Shown: positions 45,353-55,182, counted from the first letter of the stretch. The stretch: DNA of 64,000 nt from Methanosarcina flavescens (GCF_001304615.2 NZ_CP032683.1:1178001-1242000); one strand, 5' to 3'. A program made the numbers and translations. The notes: generated by a model from the letters alone, not told the origin.

Positions 45353-46681
45353 TTATTCTTTATGAGTTGCTTTTTCAGAAACCTGATTTAACTGGCTTCC
45401 GCAGCCTGGCTTTATTTTTTCTACCTTTGCTCTTTCTTTTTCGAGGCAGAAGATCCTTGAGACCACATCAAGGAACTCCTCATTTCCAAGCTCTGCGGCT
45501 TGGCGGAGAACTTTGGTAGGCTCGGCAAGAATTTTATTTACAATGGAATGAGTAAGGTCATCAAGCACTTCAGTCTCGATTTCTCCTATGGTATGGTAGG
45601 CACAGAGCCTGTTGACAGCTTTTTCCCTTTCCCTTATTCTTACATCGTACATCTGTCTGTAAAGGTTGGAAATAATTCTGTCGGCTTTCTGGCGCTTATA
45701 CTGAAGATTTAAAAGCCTGATCTCCTCCTGAATTATAGCTTCGGCTTTTTTAGCTTCCTCTTTTCTCATTTTAAGCGTTTTTTCGCTGATTATCCTAAGA
45801 TTGTCAATATTGCACAGTTCCACATTTTCTAGTTCAGCAACCGACTCCTCTATATCCCTGGGATTTGCGATATCGATCAAGAGAAGTTTACGGGCTTTAT
45901 CCCGATCACATATAGTATTTTCAACCATTTCCCTGGTTAAAATGTAATGAGGAGCGCTTGTACCACTGATTACAACATCAGCATCTTTAAGGTAACCCTG
46001 TATATCATCGAGCCTTACTGCATGCCCTCCCAATTCGTAGGCAAGTTCTTCAGCTTTCTGGAATGTGCGGTTAGCAATGTATATTGCTTCAATATCTTTT
46101 TCAGCCAGAGCCTTCGCAACAAGGACTCCGATTTCGCCGGCTCCGATTACGAGCACAGATTTTCCTGTGAGCCCTTTCAGAATGTCCTCTGCAAGATCTA
46201 CAGCCGCAGAACCTATAGAAACTGAGCCCTTATTAATTTTGGTCTCATTGCGGATACGTTTTCCTACCTGAATAGCCTTCTCAAAAGCAGTGTCAAGGAT
46301 TTTTCCGGTCGTCCCTGCTTTCTTGGAATAAGCATAGAGTTCTTTTATCTGTCCAAGGATCTGATCTTCACCTACAATCATGGATTCAAGACCGCCAGCA
46401 AGCCTTAGCAGGTGTTCAAGGGACTCATCATGCCCATAAAAGTCGATAATATGGGTGGAAGCTCCCATTTCTTTTGCAAAAGAGAATAGTACACTGCTGC
46501 TCTTGGGGGAAACAACGTAAATTTCAACACGGTTGCAGGTTTTTAAGACAACGCACTCATGAACGTACTCGTGATTGTACAGATGGTGGAGCAGACCGTC
46601 CAGATCTCCGTGCCAGGCGGACTCCATTTCCTCAATTTTTGCTTTTTTATGGGATATAACCATACTTGAAATTTCTGTCAC
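45353..46681 (-). CDS. hemA: Glutamyl-tRNA reductase
   Basis: A 442-residue NADPH-dependent enzyme that reduces Glu-tRNA to glutamate-1-semialdehyde, the first committed step. The catalytic cysteine is in VLKTCNRVEIY (near 49); GLESMIVGEDQILGQIKEAY-type catalytic motif and the NADP motif VLVIGAGEIGVLVAKAL follow; the C-terminal helical dimerisation domain starts near 310. GGAGG about 6 bases upstream supports the GTG start at 46681. In other organisms haem binds this enzyme as feedback control; I cannot see this here. Confidence 0.95.
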   Translation of the reverse strand: MTEISSMVISHKKAKIEEMESAWHGDLDGLLHHLYNHEYVHECVVLKTCNRVEIYVVSPKSSSVLFSFAKEMGASTHIIDFYGHDESLEHLLRLAGGLESMIVGEDQILGQIKELYAYSKKAGTTGKILDTAFEKAIQVGKRIRNETKINKGSVSIGSAAVDLAEDILKGLTGKSVLVIGAGEIGVLVAKALAEKDIEAIYIANRTFQKAEELAYELGGHAVRLDDIQGYLKDADVVISGTSAPHYILTREMVENTICDRDKARKLLLIDIANPRDIEESVAELENVELCNIDNLRIISEKTLKMRKEEAKKAEAIIQEEIRLLNLQYKRQKADRIISNLYRQMYDVRIREREKAVNRLCAYHTIGEIETEVLDDLTHSIVNKILAEPTKVLRQAAELGNEEFLDVVSRIFCLEKERAKVEKIKPGCGSQLNQVSEKATHKE

Positions 46682-46917
46682 AGAGAGCCTCCGGATAGAA
46701 TGAATAAAGGAAATAGAATAATAATATAAGGAGTTGTAAATTAATCTTTGTCCATACTCCTACCTTTTTTCAGTAAATGATTTTTATTTACGAAATATTT
46801 TGATTTAAAGTTTCCATTTAGAGAATATTTTGATTCGAGAATGTTTGACTTATCAAGCTTCTTTGAAACCACTTATGCTTTTAACTTTATAAGAGGTTCC
46901 TTTGCTTCCTGCAGCCG

Positions 46918-47592
46918 TCATCTGCTAGAATTTTCCAGGTAATCTGAAACCATCGCATATGCCCTTTCAGCCGCTTTTTCATATGACTCGGAAAGATCAT
47001 TCCATATAGCTTCGCTTTCAAGAATTATCCAGAGAATCTTCTGTCTCTCTCTCTGATCTCCCACATGCTCCTTCAGATAGTTCCTTAGCTCATCCTGAAG
47101 TCGAATCATGTCAGAATATTCGGGGGTAATTACGCCTTCAATCTGCCTGCGGGTATATTTTGAGACTGCGGGGCTGTGTCCCAGAGTGGAAATCCCGATT
47201 ATAAGGTCTCCTATCTTTATTACTGATGGGATTACGACACTACCTAAAGCGTCTACCTGATTAATCAAAATATCGTTTTCCCGTGCAATGGCTGTAATTT
47301 TTCTGTTTAGTTCGGAATTGCTTGTTGCAGGTATGACGATAAAAGCTCCTGAGATAAGTTCCCTGAGTTTAGAATCCGATGCCGTTAACAGGTCAAGCCG
47401 AACAAGCCGCACCTTGCCTGAAGCTTCAAGCTCATACAGCCGTTTGGAGAACTCGAGGCTGGCAACAAGGGTATCTGCGCAGCCTGAGAATAGTTCGGCT
47501 TTGCGTTCTCCAACCGAACCGCCTCCGAATATAACGATTTTTCTGCCAGACAGGTCAAGCATAAGCGGGAGAAAGTTATTTGTTTCAGCCAT
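46918..47592 (-). CDS. sirC: Precorrin-2 dehydrogenase/sirohydrochlorin ferrochelatase-like protein
   Basis: A 224-residue protein of the Met8/CysG N-terminal family: Rossmann motif LSGRKIVIFGGGSVGERKA, the dimerisation segment STLGHSPAVSKYTRRQIE and a helical C-terminal part. It oxidises precorrin-2 to sirohydrochlorin; some members also insert iron. It lacks the methyltransferase part found in CysG. It follows ahbB by 36 bases and supplies the sirohaem branch that AhbA/AhbB use. GAGGTT precedes the ATG. Confidence 0.9.
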   Translation of the reverse strand: MAETNNFLPLMLDLSGRKIVIFGGGSVGERKAELFSGCADTLVASLEFSKRLYELEASGKVRLVRLDLLTASDSKLRELISGAFIVIPATSNSELNRKITAIARENDILINQVDALGSVVIPSVIKIGDLIIGISTLGHSPAVSKYTRRQIEGVITPEYSDMIRLQDELRNYLKEHVGDQRERQKILWIILESEAIWNDLSESYEKAAERAYAMVSDYLENSSR

Positions 47593-47628
47593 AGCCAGGA
47601 ACCTCGCAGAAGACCTTCAGGTTGACCC

Positions 47629-48087
47629 TTAAAGCCTGACTCCGGTTTTTTTGAACTCCCGTTCACTGAAAAAGAGGGTATAATCCTTAATTCCGGTAGC
47701 TTCCGAAATTCTAACAGCTACCTCCTCACATTCCTCAGGCGTATAGGAATGGACCATAGTGAACAGATTATACGGCCAGTCAGGATAGCGCGGGCGCTCA
47801 TAGCAGTGAGTCACTTCAGGGAATTCTGCCATGATATTCCCTACTATTTCTATCTTCTCATCAGGAACATTCCAGACACACATTGCATTTGCTTTTATGC
47901 CTATAGCCCTGTGCCCGATTGAAGCTGCAAAGCGACGGATCTTCCCAGCTTTCTGGAGGTTTTTAAGCCTGTCAACAACCTCCTGTTCACTGATCCCAAG
48001 TTCAGAAGCAAACCCTTTGAAAGGAGAGTGAGTGATTGGAATTCCGTCCTGCATCAGTTTTAGCAATTTTACATCCGTTTTATCCAT
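47629..48087 (-). CDS. ahbB: Sirohaem decarboxylase subunit AhbB
   Basis: A 152-residue member of the Lrp/AsnC-like AhbA/AhbB family. An N-terminal HTH-like part (DKTDVKLLKLMQDGIPI, ELGISEQEVVDRLKNLQKAGKIRRFAA) is followed by the ligand domain with CVWNVPDEKIE, VTHCYERPRYPDWPYNLFTMVHSY, where histidine and tyrosines act in decarboxylation. With AhbA it converts sirohaem to 12,18-didecarboxysirohaem. AGGTGA sits 5-6 bases before ATG 48087; the frame continues upstream to 48105. Confidence 0.93.
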   Translation of the reverse strand: MDKTDVKLLKLMQDGIPITHSPFKGFASELGISEQEVVDRLKNLQKAGKIRRFAASIGHRAIGIKANAMCVWNVPDEKIEIVGNIMAEFPEVTHCYERPRYPDWPYNLFTMVHSYTPEECEEVAVRISEATGIKDYTLFFSEREFKKTGVRL

Positions 48088-48091
48088 AATT

Positions 48092-48640
48092 TCACCTGAT
48101 ATCAAACCTTACCTGAATCTTAAATAGGTGCTTTGTAGGAAGATCAAGAAGCGGACAGCCTGTTTTCTCCCGAATTTCGCTGAGAATCTCCTCAAGCCTG
48201 TTTTTATTTGGAGCCGAAAGTGTAAACCAGAGATTATATTGTGCAGCACTTCTGAGATAATTATGGGAAACTTCGGGATACTCGTTAATAAAAATGGCAA
48301 CTTCTTCTATGCGGGACTCGGGCACTTTCAAAGCTACAAGAGTACTTACGCCCCCCATATTTCTCATGCTGAGGACAGGGCCTATCCTTCTTATTGCCCC
48401 TTTCCTGTTGAGTTCACGCAGCCTATTAATTACCTCAGTTTCCGGAAGCCCGAGAATCTCGCCTAACCTTGCAAAAGGTTCGACATCGAGGGGGACTTCC
48501 TGCTGGATAAGGTTGAGGATCCTTTTGTCAGTCTCATCAAGTTTTATTACCGGAACTTCCCCTTCATAAGGATCCATGTCACAGGAAAAATCGGCAGCCT
48601 CTTTCTTAAGCCTATTTCTATAATTTTCAATATCAATCAT
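48092..48640 (-). CDS. ahbA: Sirohaem decarboxylase subunit AhbA
   Basis: A 182-residue paralogue of AhbB that forms the decarboxylase with it. HTH-like region [20 protein letters not shown] and [19 protein letters not shown]; ligand domain [27 protein letters not shown] and [10 protein letters not shown]. An ATG at 48640 has GTGATC three bases upstream; a GTG at 48655 that overlaps the ahbD stop codon is the alternative. The tight spacing ahbD-ahbA-ahbB shows one operon. Confidence 0.92.
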   Translation of the reverse strand: MIDIENYRNRLKKEAADFSCDMDPYEGEVPVIKLDETDKRILNLIQQEVPLDVEPFARLGEILGLPETEVINRLRELNRKGAIRRIGPVLSMRNMGGVSTLVALKVPESRIEEVAIFINEYPEVSHNYLRSAAQYNLWFTLSAPNKNRLEEILSEIREKTGCPLLDLPTKHLFKIQVRFDIR

Positions 48641-48651
48641 CTTGATCACGA

Positions 48652-49701
48652 TCACTTCTTTCCGGGCCTGTATATGCAGTAAGGTTCTTCTTTGAGGTAG
48701 TCGCCTGTTGCAGCATAGGCTCTTGCCCTGCAGCCTGCACAGACATTTTTATATTCACATATCCCACACTTTCCTTTAAGCTCTTCAGGATTCCTCAATT
48801 TCCTGAAGACTTCGGAGTTCTCCCAGACATCTTTGAAAGGCTGTTCCCTTATATTCCCGGCAAGAACCGGGAGGTAGCCACAAGGGTAAACCTCACCCAC
48901 GCTCGACACAAAACAGAAACCGGTGCCTCCGAGACAGCCTTTTGTCATTGCCTCGTAGCCGTGGGTTTTAACCGAGATTTCAATGCCTTCTTTTTTCGCC
49001 TGCTGGCGCATTATCCTGAAATAATGGGGGGCACAGGTTGCTTTTAGCTGGATTTCCGATTCTTTCTGCATATCATAGAACCAGTGCAGAATGCGCTCGT
49101 AGTCTGCTGGGGAAACCTCATCGGATTCTTCCCCCCTGCCTGTGGGTACAAGGAAAAAGACATGATATGCAACTGCTCCTAGCTCTTTTGCAAGCTCAAA
49201 GGTCTTTGGAATTTCTTCAAGGTTGCGTTTTGAGACCGTGGCGTTGATCTGGAAGGGAAAATCTGCTTTCCTGAGGATCTCGATGCCTGCAAGCGTTCTT
49301 TCAAAAGCGCCGGGCATGCCCCTGAAATTATCGTGCGTCTCTGCAGTCGCTCCGTCAATACTGATACTTAGCCGCTGGACGCCTGCCTCTTTTAATTTCT
49401 CCACAATCTCAGGCGTAAGAAGTGTGCCGTTTGTTGCAAGCACGACTCGAAGCCCGGCATCCGTTCCATAGCGTGCGATTTCAAAAACATCAGATCTGGT
49501 TAGAGGCTCGCCTCCGCTCAGGATAAGAATGGGTTTTCCAAGCTCTGCAACTTCGTCAATGAAGTGTTTAGCTTCTTCTGTTGTGAGTTCGCCTTCGGGA
49601 ACCGAGGAGGTGGAAGCTCCCCTGCAGTGCACGCAGTTCAGGTTGCATCCCGCAGTTAGTTCCCATGCAATAAGCCGCGGTGGATTTGTCATGGCAATCA
49701 T
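48652..49701 (-). CDS. ahbD: Radical SAM haem synthase AhbD
   Basis: A 349-residue radical SAM/SPASM protein. The [4Fe-4S] motif is in [10 protein letters not shown] (CxxxCxxC, near residue 19), followed by [22 protein letters not shown] and [15 protein letters not shown]-terminal cysteines in [17 protein letters not shown] bind an auxiliary cluster. AhbD converts Fe-coproporphyrin III to haem b by oxidative decarboxylation; the related AhbC removes acetate groups. The start [13 protein letters not shown] and length fit AhbD better than AhbC. It is the first gene of ahbD-ahbA-ahbB-sirC. Confidence 0.82.
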   Translation of the reverse strand: MIAMTNPPRLIAWELTAGCNLNCVHCRGASTSSVPEGELTTEEAKHFIDEVAELGKPILILSGGEPLTRSDVFEIARYGTDAGLRVVLATNGTLLTPEIVEKLKEAGVQRLSISIDGATAETHDNFRGMPGAFERTLAGIEILRKADFPFQINATVSKRNLEEIPKTFELAKELGAVAYHVFFLVPTGRGEESDEVSPADYERILHWFYDMQKESEIQLKATCAPHYFRIMRQQAKKEGIEISVKTHGYEAMTKGCLGGTGFCFVSSVGEVYPCGYLPVLAGNIREQPFKDVWENSEVFRKLRNPEELKGKCGICEYKNVCAGCRARAYAATGDYLKEEPYCIYRPGKK

Positions 49702-49954
49702 AAATTTTGGGTTTCTATTTAATTGAATTAGGAGTTATGAAATATAAATTCAACATCAAGGGTTTGCATTGCGAATTAGAGAATAAAGATAGATCAAACA
49801 ATTATTATTTAAAGCTGGTATAATTGAAATGTGACAGGTCATATTAATAAAGTAATATTAAAATTCTGCCATTTCAAATAAAAAACTGTAAAAAGAAAAA
49901 GATCAAATGTTAAGGATTCTCGTTTCATCTAGGTTTATTGACAAGTTATTATTG
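49702..49954. other. Promoter region of the ahb operon
   Basis: About 250 AT-rich bases upstream of ahbD before the inverted-repeat element. TATA-like runs occur near 49735-49750 and 49795-49815. No gene. Confidence 0.35.
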
Positions 49955-50082
49955 AGCCTATCCCAAAACTCAAAATCGTTTACTCAGATCTCGAATTTGC
50001 AATCGATACTTGAGCTTCGGATAATGAAAGCAATTCTGAAAATTTTATGATTCTGAGAATAAAGTTGGTTTTGGGATGGCCT
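49955..50082. mobile_element. MITE-like element (128 bp)
   Basis: AGCCTATCCCAAAAC at 49955-49969 is matched in inverse at the other end by GTTTTGGGAT followed by GGCCT (50068-50082); ten inner bases match perfectly. The interior has no open frame. The ends are close to those of the transposase-bearing element 160 bases further (AAGCCTATCCCGAAAC at 50242), so this looks like a non-autonomous relative or a deleted copy moved by the same transposase type. Confidence 0.6.
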
Positions 50083-50241
50083 GCTCTCTTGTTTATCTTG
50101 TTTCCATTAATGCAGGTTTTTTGAATTAGCGTTTTTTACATTAACTGTGTAAGTCTCACAGCAATTTTTTGCTGTAATGACCTAACATAGAATACACACG
50201 TAAAAATAGGTTTTATGCATATCGTTTAGCATGTGCATAAA

Positions 50242-51097
50242 AAGCCTATCCCGAAACTAATATCATGTTGAAATTATAAATTTAGAATTATGTCTTTCCA
50301 TGAAATCGATGATGTTCTATGGGAATCCATAGAACAACATCTTCCTCCACAGAAACCACATACAGGAAGACCTAGTTCTGACTTAAGAAAGTTAATGAAT
50401 GGGATTTTGTATGTTGTTACAACAGGTTGTACCTGGCAAGATGTTCCCCGTAAATATGGTTCTAAATCAACAGTTCATAGATTTCATCTCTATCTGTGTG
50501 AACATGGAATTTATCAGGAAATCTTTAATGAACTTTTAAACAAAGGTTATGACTTGAATAAAATAGATCTTTCTCATTGTTTTATCGATACAAAGGATAT
50601 TCCTACCAAAAAAGGGGAAATATCGGATATGATGGTTACAAGAAAGTAAAAGGAGTAAAATTAAGTGTTTTAGTAGATTCACAGGAGCTGCCTCTATCCA
50701 TTATTATTGTCCCTGCAAATCAAAATGACTCTACGCTTTATATCCTTACAATTAAAAACTTCAAGATAAGAAGACCTAGAGGAAGACCTATAAACAGACC
50801 TTCCAGAGTGACAGCTGATGCGATGTATGATACAGCTGATATCAGAAAATATAATAGAAGAAGAGGAATAAAGTCCAATATACCAGTAAACAAAAGAAAT
50901 AGAAAGAAAAAGAAGAAAGGAAGACCAATAAAGGTAGATTGGGAAGAGTTCAAAAAGAAAAGTGCAATAGAAAGGTTCTTTAGCTGGATAGAGTCATACA
51001 AGAAAGTTTTTCCAAGATATGAAGTCAAAGAAATATCATACTTGGAGTTGTAATGTTAGCAGCAATAATGAGAATAAATCAAGTTGTGGGATGAGCT
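50242..51097 (+). mobile_element. IS5-like insertion sequence, degenerate
   Basis: About 856 bp. The left end AAGCCTATCCCGAAAC (50242-50257) pairs with the right end GTTGTGGGATGAGCT (51083-51097) at most positions; the right repeat contains the transposase stop codon. One DDE transposase split into two frames fills it. I cannot define a target duplication with certainty. Size and layout match small IS5-family elements with two overlapping ORFs. Confidence 0.75.
50290..51094 (+). pseudogene. IS5-family DDE transposase, frameshifted
   Basis: ORF A (50290-50649) has an N-terminal DUF4096-type domain (WESIEQHLPPQKPHTGRP, GCTWQDVPRKYGSKSTVHR) and reaches the first catalytic aspartate in FIDTKDI. 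The frame then moves by -1 at ACCAAAAAAGGGGAA (about 50608-50622) into ORF B with GYDGYKKVKGVKLS, the second aspartate in VTADAMYDT and the glutamate in SAIERFFSWIE. The first shift may be programmed slippage on the A6G4 run. A second -1 shift just before 51053 (SYLEL stop; the next frame reads GVVMLAAIMRINQVVG) lacks such a site and looks like a one-base deletion. Confidence 0.75.
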
Positions 51098-51488
51098 CTA
51101 TATTAGAAGAATTCAATAAGAAAATGAGGAAAAATTTGTGGTACAGAGATAGAAAATGAACAAGTTTAAAATTTTAACGAAAACAACTATAATTTTCAGG
51201 CAACGTACAGATCAAATCTTCTAACTGAGATACTTCTATCATTAAACGAGAGCAGCAGAAAGCTTCCCAACGGTGTGGAATTATAGGAAATGTCTCACAG
51301 GCCACGAGAAAAAATAAACTTTTCTCTTACATTCAACTATTTTTTAGAATTTTTATCTGTCCAGGGTATCTCCTGTCACATAGTAGCCCTGACCTTTAAA
51401 AAGCCCATATCGCTCTTTAAAAAGCCTGTACTGCAAACAGCTGCTTTTGTTTCATCCAGGTGCTGGCTCTCTGTAATTCTATTCGGGC
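51098..51488. other. Spacer between IS and sensor kinase
   Basis: About 390 bases downstream of both the IS and the kinase. Contains AT-rich sequence and short open frames without ribosome binding sites. Two similar segments CTTTAAAAAGCC (51390-51401 and 51415-51426) form a small direct repeat. No gene supported. Confidence 0.35.
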
Positions 51489-54203
51489 TTATTCCCTTTC
51501 CGTTACATTGAAAATGATTCTGAATTCCGTTCCATGTGCTCTTTCAAGCTCGATTTTTCCATCAAGCTGGTCAACAAGAATATTTACTAACTTCAGCCCC
51601 AGAGATTCAAAATTTTCCAGCTTTATGTTATCGGGAATTCCTTTTCCATTGTCTGAAATTGTCAGGCTGAAGAGTGACTCCTGTGTCTCATAATTCTTTT
51701 CTTCCCTGCAAAGCTTGATTCGAATTTCCCCTTCTTCTTTAGAAAAAGCATGTTTGAGGGAATTGGAAACAAGTTCATTAACAATTATTCCTAACGGGAC
51801 GGCAACATCCATATCAAAGAATGCATTTTCCTCCAGATCCATATAGAGGCGAATGCCCTTACTCCTGAGGCTGTAAGTCTGGAAAAGATTCTCAGCTAAC
51901 TTTTGAAGATAGGCAGAAAAATTCAGAATATCTGTCCCTTTTCCTTTGTAGAGCTCTTCGTGGATGAGTGCCATTGAAATGACACGGTTCTGACTTTCTC
52001 TGAAAGACTCCAGTACCTTCTCATCCTGGAATCTTTCAGCCTGGAGATCCAGCAGGGAAGAAATTACCTGCAAGTTATTCTTAATTCTATGATGAATTTC
52101 TTTTATCCTGGCTTTTTCCATTTTTGCCAGGGTTTCTCTTGCTTTTTTGCTCTCTGTGATATCATGGGCGTAAAGATTAACATAACCAGCGGATGGAAAT
52201 GGAGTAATACTTATCACGTATGTGCGATCGGCGTAGGTGCACTCAAGTTTACGCCGGATGCCATCACCAAGGGCAGCAATGGCATGCTCTGTAATTTCTG
52301 TGGGAGCTTCCTTACTGATCGCACTACCCCAATCTGTCAACAACGCCTCGGCAGAGGGGGAGGCATAATTGATTATATGGCCCTGGCTCAGGCGCATAAC
52401 TGGGTCCGGATTTTCCTGAGGCAGGCGCGCTACTGACTCCAGTTCTGCCTCAATTTCTTTACGTTCAGTAATATCCTGAACTATTCCCTTCACCCGGACA
52501 GGGTGATTATGCTTATCAAAGATAACTTCAGCTTGTGAATGAACTGTACGTTCTTCTCCATTAGCTAAAACAATACGATAATCAATGCCAGTTTTAGGTC
52601 CTTCTTTTAACCCATTCTTAATGCTTCTAGCTACATAGTCCCGATCGTCGGGATGTATGTAATTTAACAACTCATTATAAGATGGGGCTGGTTTCTGAGG
52701 ACTGCGCCCAAAAATACGGTATAGCTCATCAGACCAGTGTACCTCATCAGTTGCAAGATCCCAATCCCAATTTCCAATATGAGCCATTTTCTGAGCTTCA
52801 GCAAGTCCGGTTTCTTTTTCTTTCAATGACTCATAAGCCTTCTCAAGCTCTTGTGTTCGTTTCTTAACTAGGTATTCCAGATTATCATATGCTTTTTTCA
52901 GGGCTTCTTCCGATTTTTTGTGCTCGGTGATGTCACGCGCTGCAGCAAATACTCCAATGACTTTGCCGTTCTCGTCTTTGTAAATTGAAGCGTTATATAG
53001 CACCGGTATTACATATCCATTTTTATGCTGAATTTCCAGAGGATAATCCCAGACTTTACCATCTGTGAAGACCTGCTGATACCCTTTTCTGGCTTTCTCA
53101 GGCTCGGTAAAGTAATCGGAAAAATCAGTCCCAATTAACTCATCTCTGGAGTAGCCGGTAACCTGCTCTGTAGCAGTATTCACATCTGTAATCTTACCAT
53201 CATGTCCAATAGTCACCAGAGGGTCCAGACTGGCTTCAATAAGACTGCGGTTGTAAATATTTGATAACCTGAGAGCTTCTTCTGCCTTTTTGCGCTCGGT
53301 AATATCGCGGATGATTCCTGCTCTGAAGCATGCCATGCCGGTTTTATCTTTAATGATCGAAAAGTGATCAGCTAACCAGCGATATTTTCCATCCTTGCAT
53401 TTAAAGCGATATTCATGTGCCCCAAAACCTTCCTCCAGTGACCGAGTAGTTTCCACAATTACCTGTGGGTGGTCATCAGGGTGGATGCGGTCAAGAAAAC
53501 CATTGCTGCCTGTCATATTTATATCCTTAACAGAGAAGCCTGTAATCCGCTCTATCACCGGGCTCATATAATCGAAGCCTCTGTTCTGAAGGTTTACACG
53601 GTATGCAGAATCGAGCGAGTTCTCAAGAACTGAGCGAAACCGTTCATCGCTTTCCAGCAGCGCTCTCTCAGCCTGTTCACGTTCCTGTTCTTCCTTTTTC
53701 CTCTGGAGAGCCTGTGTAATTGCTGGCGCTATAGCTTCAAGATCTTCCTGCTGCTCGAGGCTGTAGCCTCCTTCGCGGTTTGCGACCGCAATCAAGCCCA
53801 TCGTTTTCCCGTCCTGAATAAGGGGCACGCCAAGAAACGATGTGATAGGCGGATGTCCGTTCGGAAGACCCATGCAGTCGGGGTGTGACAGGGGATCGTT
53901 GGTAAAGAAGCTTTTCCCGCTCTTAATCACACTGCTATACAGACCACGGACAATAAAATCGCTCGGGGGACGACCATGCCCTGTTTTATCATACATAAGG
54001 CACTGTTCCCACCCAAGCTTGCTTTTTGCAATATCGTGCAGCAGCCCATCGTCACCCATCTTATTTATGAACCCAAACTGGCTGCCAGTAATCCCCAGGG
54101 CTACAGATAGGCATGCGTTTCCCAGTTCTTCTTCTGTCTTTGCCTGCATTACATTGCTGAAAATCCAGTTGATTCCTTCAAGAATACTGTGTTGTATCTG
54201 CAT
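51489..54203 (-). CDS. GAF/multi-PAS sensor histidine kinase part
   Basis: A 904-residue frame that forms the main part of a broken sensor kinase. Order: GAF (about 10-170, HPPITSFLGVPLIQDGKTMGLIAVANREGG), PAS with PAC (about 185-305), PAS/PAC (about 310-430), coiled coil (about 430-465), PAS_3/PAC (about 470-590), another PAS-like region (about 595-690), HisKA_2 with HHRIKNNLQVISSLLDLQAE (near 700) and HATPase_c (INELVSNSLKHAF, SDNGKGIP). All kinase motifs look intact. No transmembrane segment. Its start lies inside the preceding PAS frame and has no good ribosome binding site, so translation alone is doubtful. Confidence 0.8.
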   Translation of the reverse strand: MQIQHSILEGINWIFSNVMQAKTEEELGNACLSVALGITGSQFGFINKMGDDGLLHDIAKSKLGWEQCLMYDKTGHGRPPSDFIVRGLYSSVIKSGKSFFTNDPLSHPDCMGLPNGHPPITSFLGVPLIQDGKTMGLIAVANREGGYSLEQQEDLEAIAPAITQALQRKKEEQEREQAERALLESDERFRSVLENSLDSAYRVNLQNRGFDYMSPVIERITGFSVKDINMTGSNGFLDRIHPDDHPQVIVETTRSLEEGFGAHEYRFKCKDGKYRWLADHFSIIKDKTGMACFRAGIIRDITERKKAEEALRLSNIYNRSLIEASLDPLVTIGHDGKITDVNTATEQVTGYSRDELIGTDFSDYFTEPEKARKGYQQVFTDGKVWDYPLEIQHKNGYVIPVLYNASIYKDENGKVIGVFAAARDITEHKKSEEALKKAYDNLEYLVKKRTQELEKAYESLKEKETGLAEAQKMAHIGNWDWDLATDEVHWSDELYRIFGRSPQKPAPSYNELLNYIHPDDRDYVARSIKNGLKEGPKTGIDYRIVLANGEERTVHSQAEVIFDKHNHPVRVKGIVQDITERKEIEAELESVARLPQENPDPVMRLSQGHIINYASPSAEALLTDWGSAISKEAPTEITEHAIAALGDGIRRKLECTYADRTYVISITPFPSAGYVNLYAHDITESKKARETLAKMEKARIKEIHHRIKNNLQVISSLLDLQAERFQDEKVLESFRESQNRVISMALIHEELYKGKGTDILNFSAYLQKLAENLFQTYSLRSKGIRLYMDLEENAFFDMDVAVPLGIIVNELVSNSLKHAFSKEEGEIRIKLCREEKNYETQESLFSLTISDNGKGIPDNIKLENFESLGLKLVNILVDQLDGKIELERAHGTEFRIIFNVTERE

Positions 54204-54748
54204 ATCCTGTGCTCTCTTTGTTTGAGTTCGTTGATATCACGGGCGACATAAACACTTCCAATGAGTTTTCCTTCCGAATCATGTAGTGGCGCTATACTTA
54301 CCGCGAAATGCCCGCCAAGGCAATCTTCGCAAACCTTTGTGGTGTGTTTAGCCCCGTCTTTAAGCAACTGCCGGTGCGGGCAAAAAGACGGGGGATGGTC
54401 TGTTCCATGGATGACACAATGGCAAGTTAACCCTACACACTCTTCCGGTGTCACTCCCAGCCTTGCCGCCATGGCTCTGTTTGCACGAACAATCCGGCAC
54501 TCATTATCTATTATGGCTATAAGGTCTGGAACAGTATCAAAGGTAGATTTCCAGCTTTTTGCAGCCTGAATAGCTTCTTTTTCTGCTCTCTTCCTTCCAG
54601 TATTTTCTATCTGCTCCCATTTTCCTTTCCTTTTGATCAAAGCAAATTGATGGTTGGAGATTACATCAACAATCTCGGTTGTGCTGCACGTATCGAGATA
54701 ATATGGGCATAAGGCTATCACGCGGTGTTTGTCAATAAAAGCATCCAC
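54149..54748 (-). pseudogene. PAS-domain part of the broken sensor kinase
   Basis: A 199-residue frame that continues the MEDS domain at its N-terminus (DAFIDKHRVIALCPYYLDTC) and then holds a PAS domain (about 65-180; FDTVPDLIAIIDNECRIVRANRAMA, HGTDHPPSFCP, IGSVYVARDINELKQREHR). It runs out of frame at GGATATGC (about 54205-54198): the next frame continues directly with MQIQHSILEGINWIF. A two-base difference there (ATAT against AT) would join the two. Confidence 0.75.
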
Positions 54749-55182
54749 TTTTTTCTCATAGTCAACAAAATCATCCCAGCCTTCTTTTTCCAGCCAACGA
54801 TTATCCCTGAAGCCCTTAATCCATCATAGCCTCTTGCCATAACCTGATCGATTTTTTCAACCAAATTATTCATCACTTTATCCGGATCGAAAACCTCTCC
54901 ATTTATATACCCCTGAATGTAAGGGATAATTTCTATTTGCTCTTTCTCCAGATAGACATCGATATCAGGAACAGCCTTTTTCATGGCTTCCTTTGCCTCT
55001 TCTACCTCCATAGGGTATGATGTTATCCACACACAAAGCTCATTACTTTCCAACCCTGCTTTGAAGTAAGGGACCAGTATGTCCATCAAATCTTCTTTTG
55101 TCTGGTAAAACTGGCAGAAATGCGTTCCCCAGGGCACATCTCCAATTATATTGATGCCAGATTTTCTCAGGCTTTCTCTCAT
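54718..55182 (-). pseudogene. MEDS-domain part of the broken sensor kinase
   Basis: A 154-residue frame whose first 130 residues are a MEDS (methanogen/methylotroph, DcmR) sensory domain: VPWGTHFCQFYQTKEDLMDILVPYFKAGLESNELCVWI, PYIQGYINGEVFDPDKVM, ARGYDGLRASG. From GGG at 54807-54805 the frame should be one base longer; reading on with an extra G gives DNRWLEKEGWDDFVDYEKKV, the normal MEDS continuation, joined to the next frame. A one-base deletion in a G run explains this. Confidence 0.75.
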
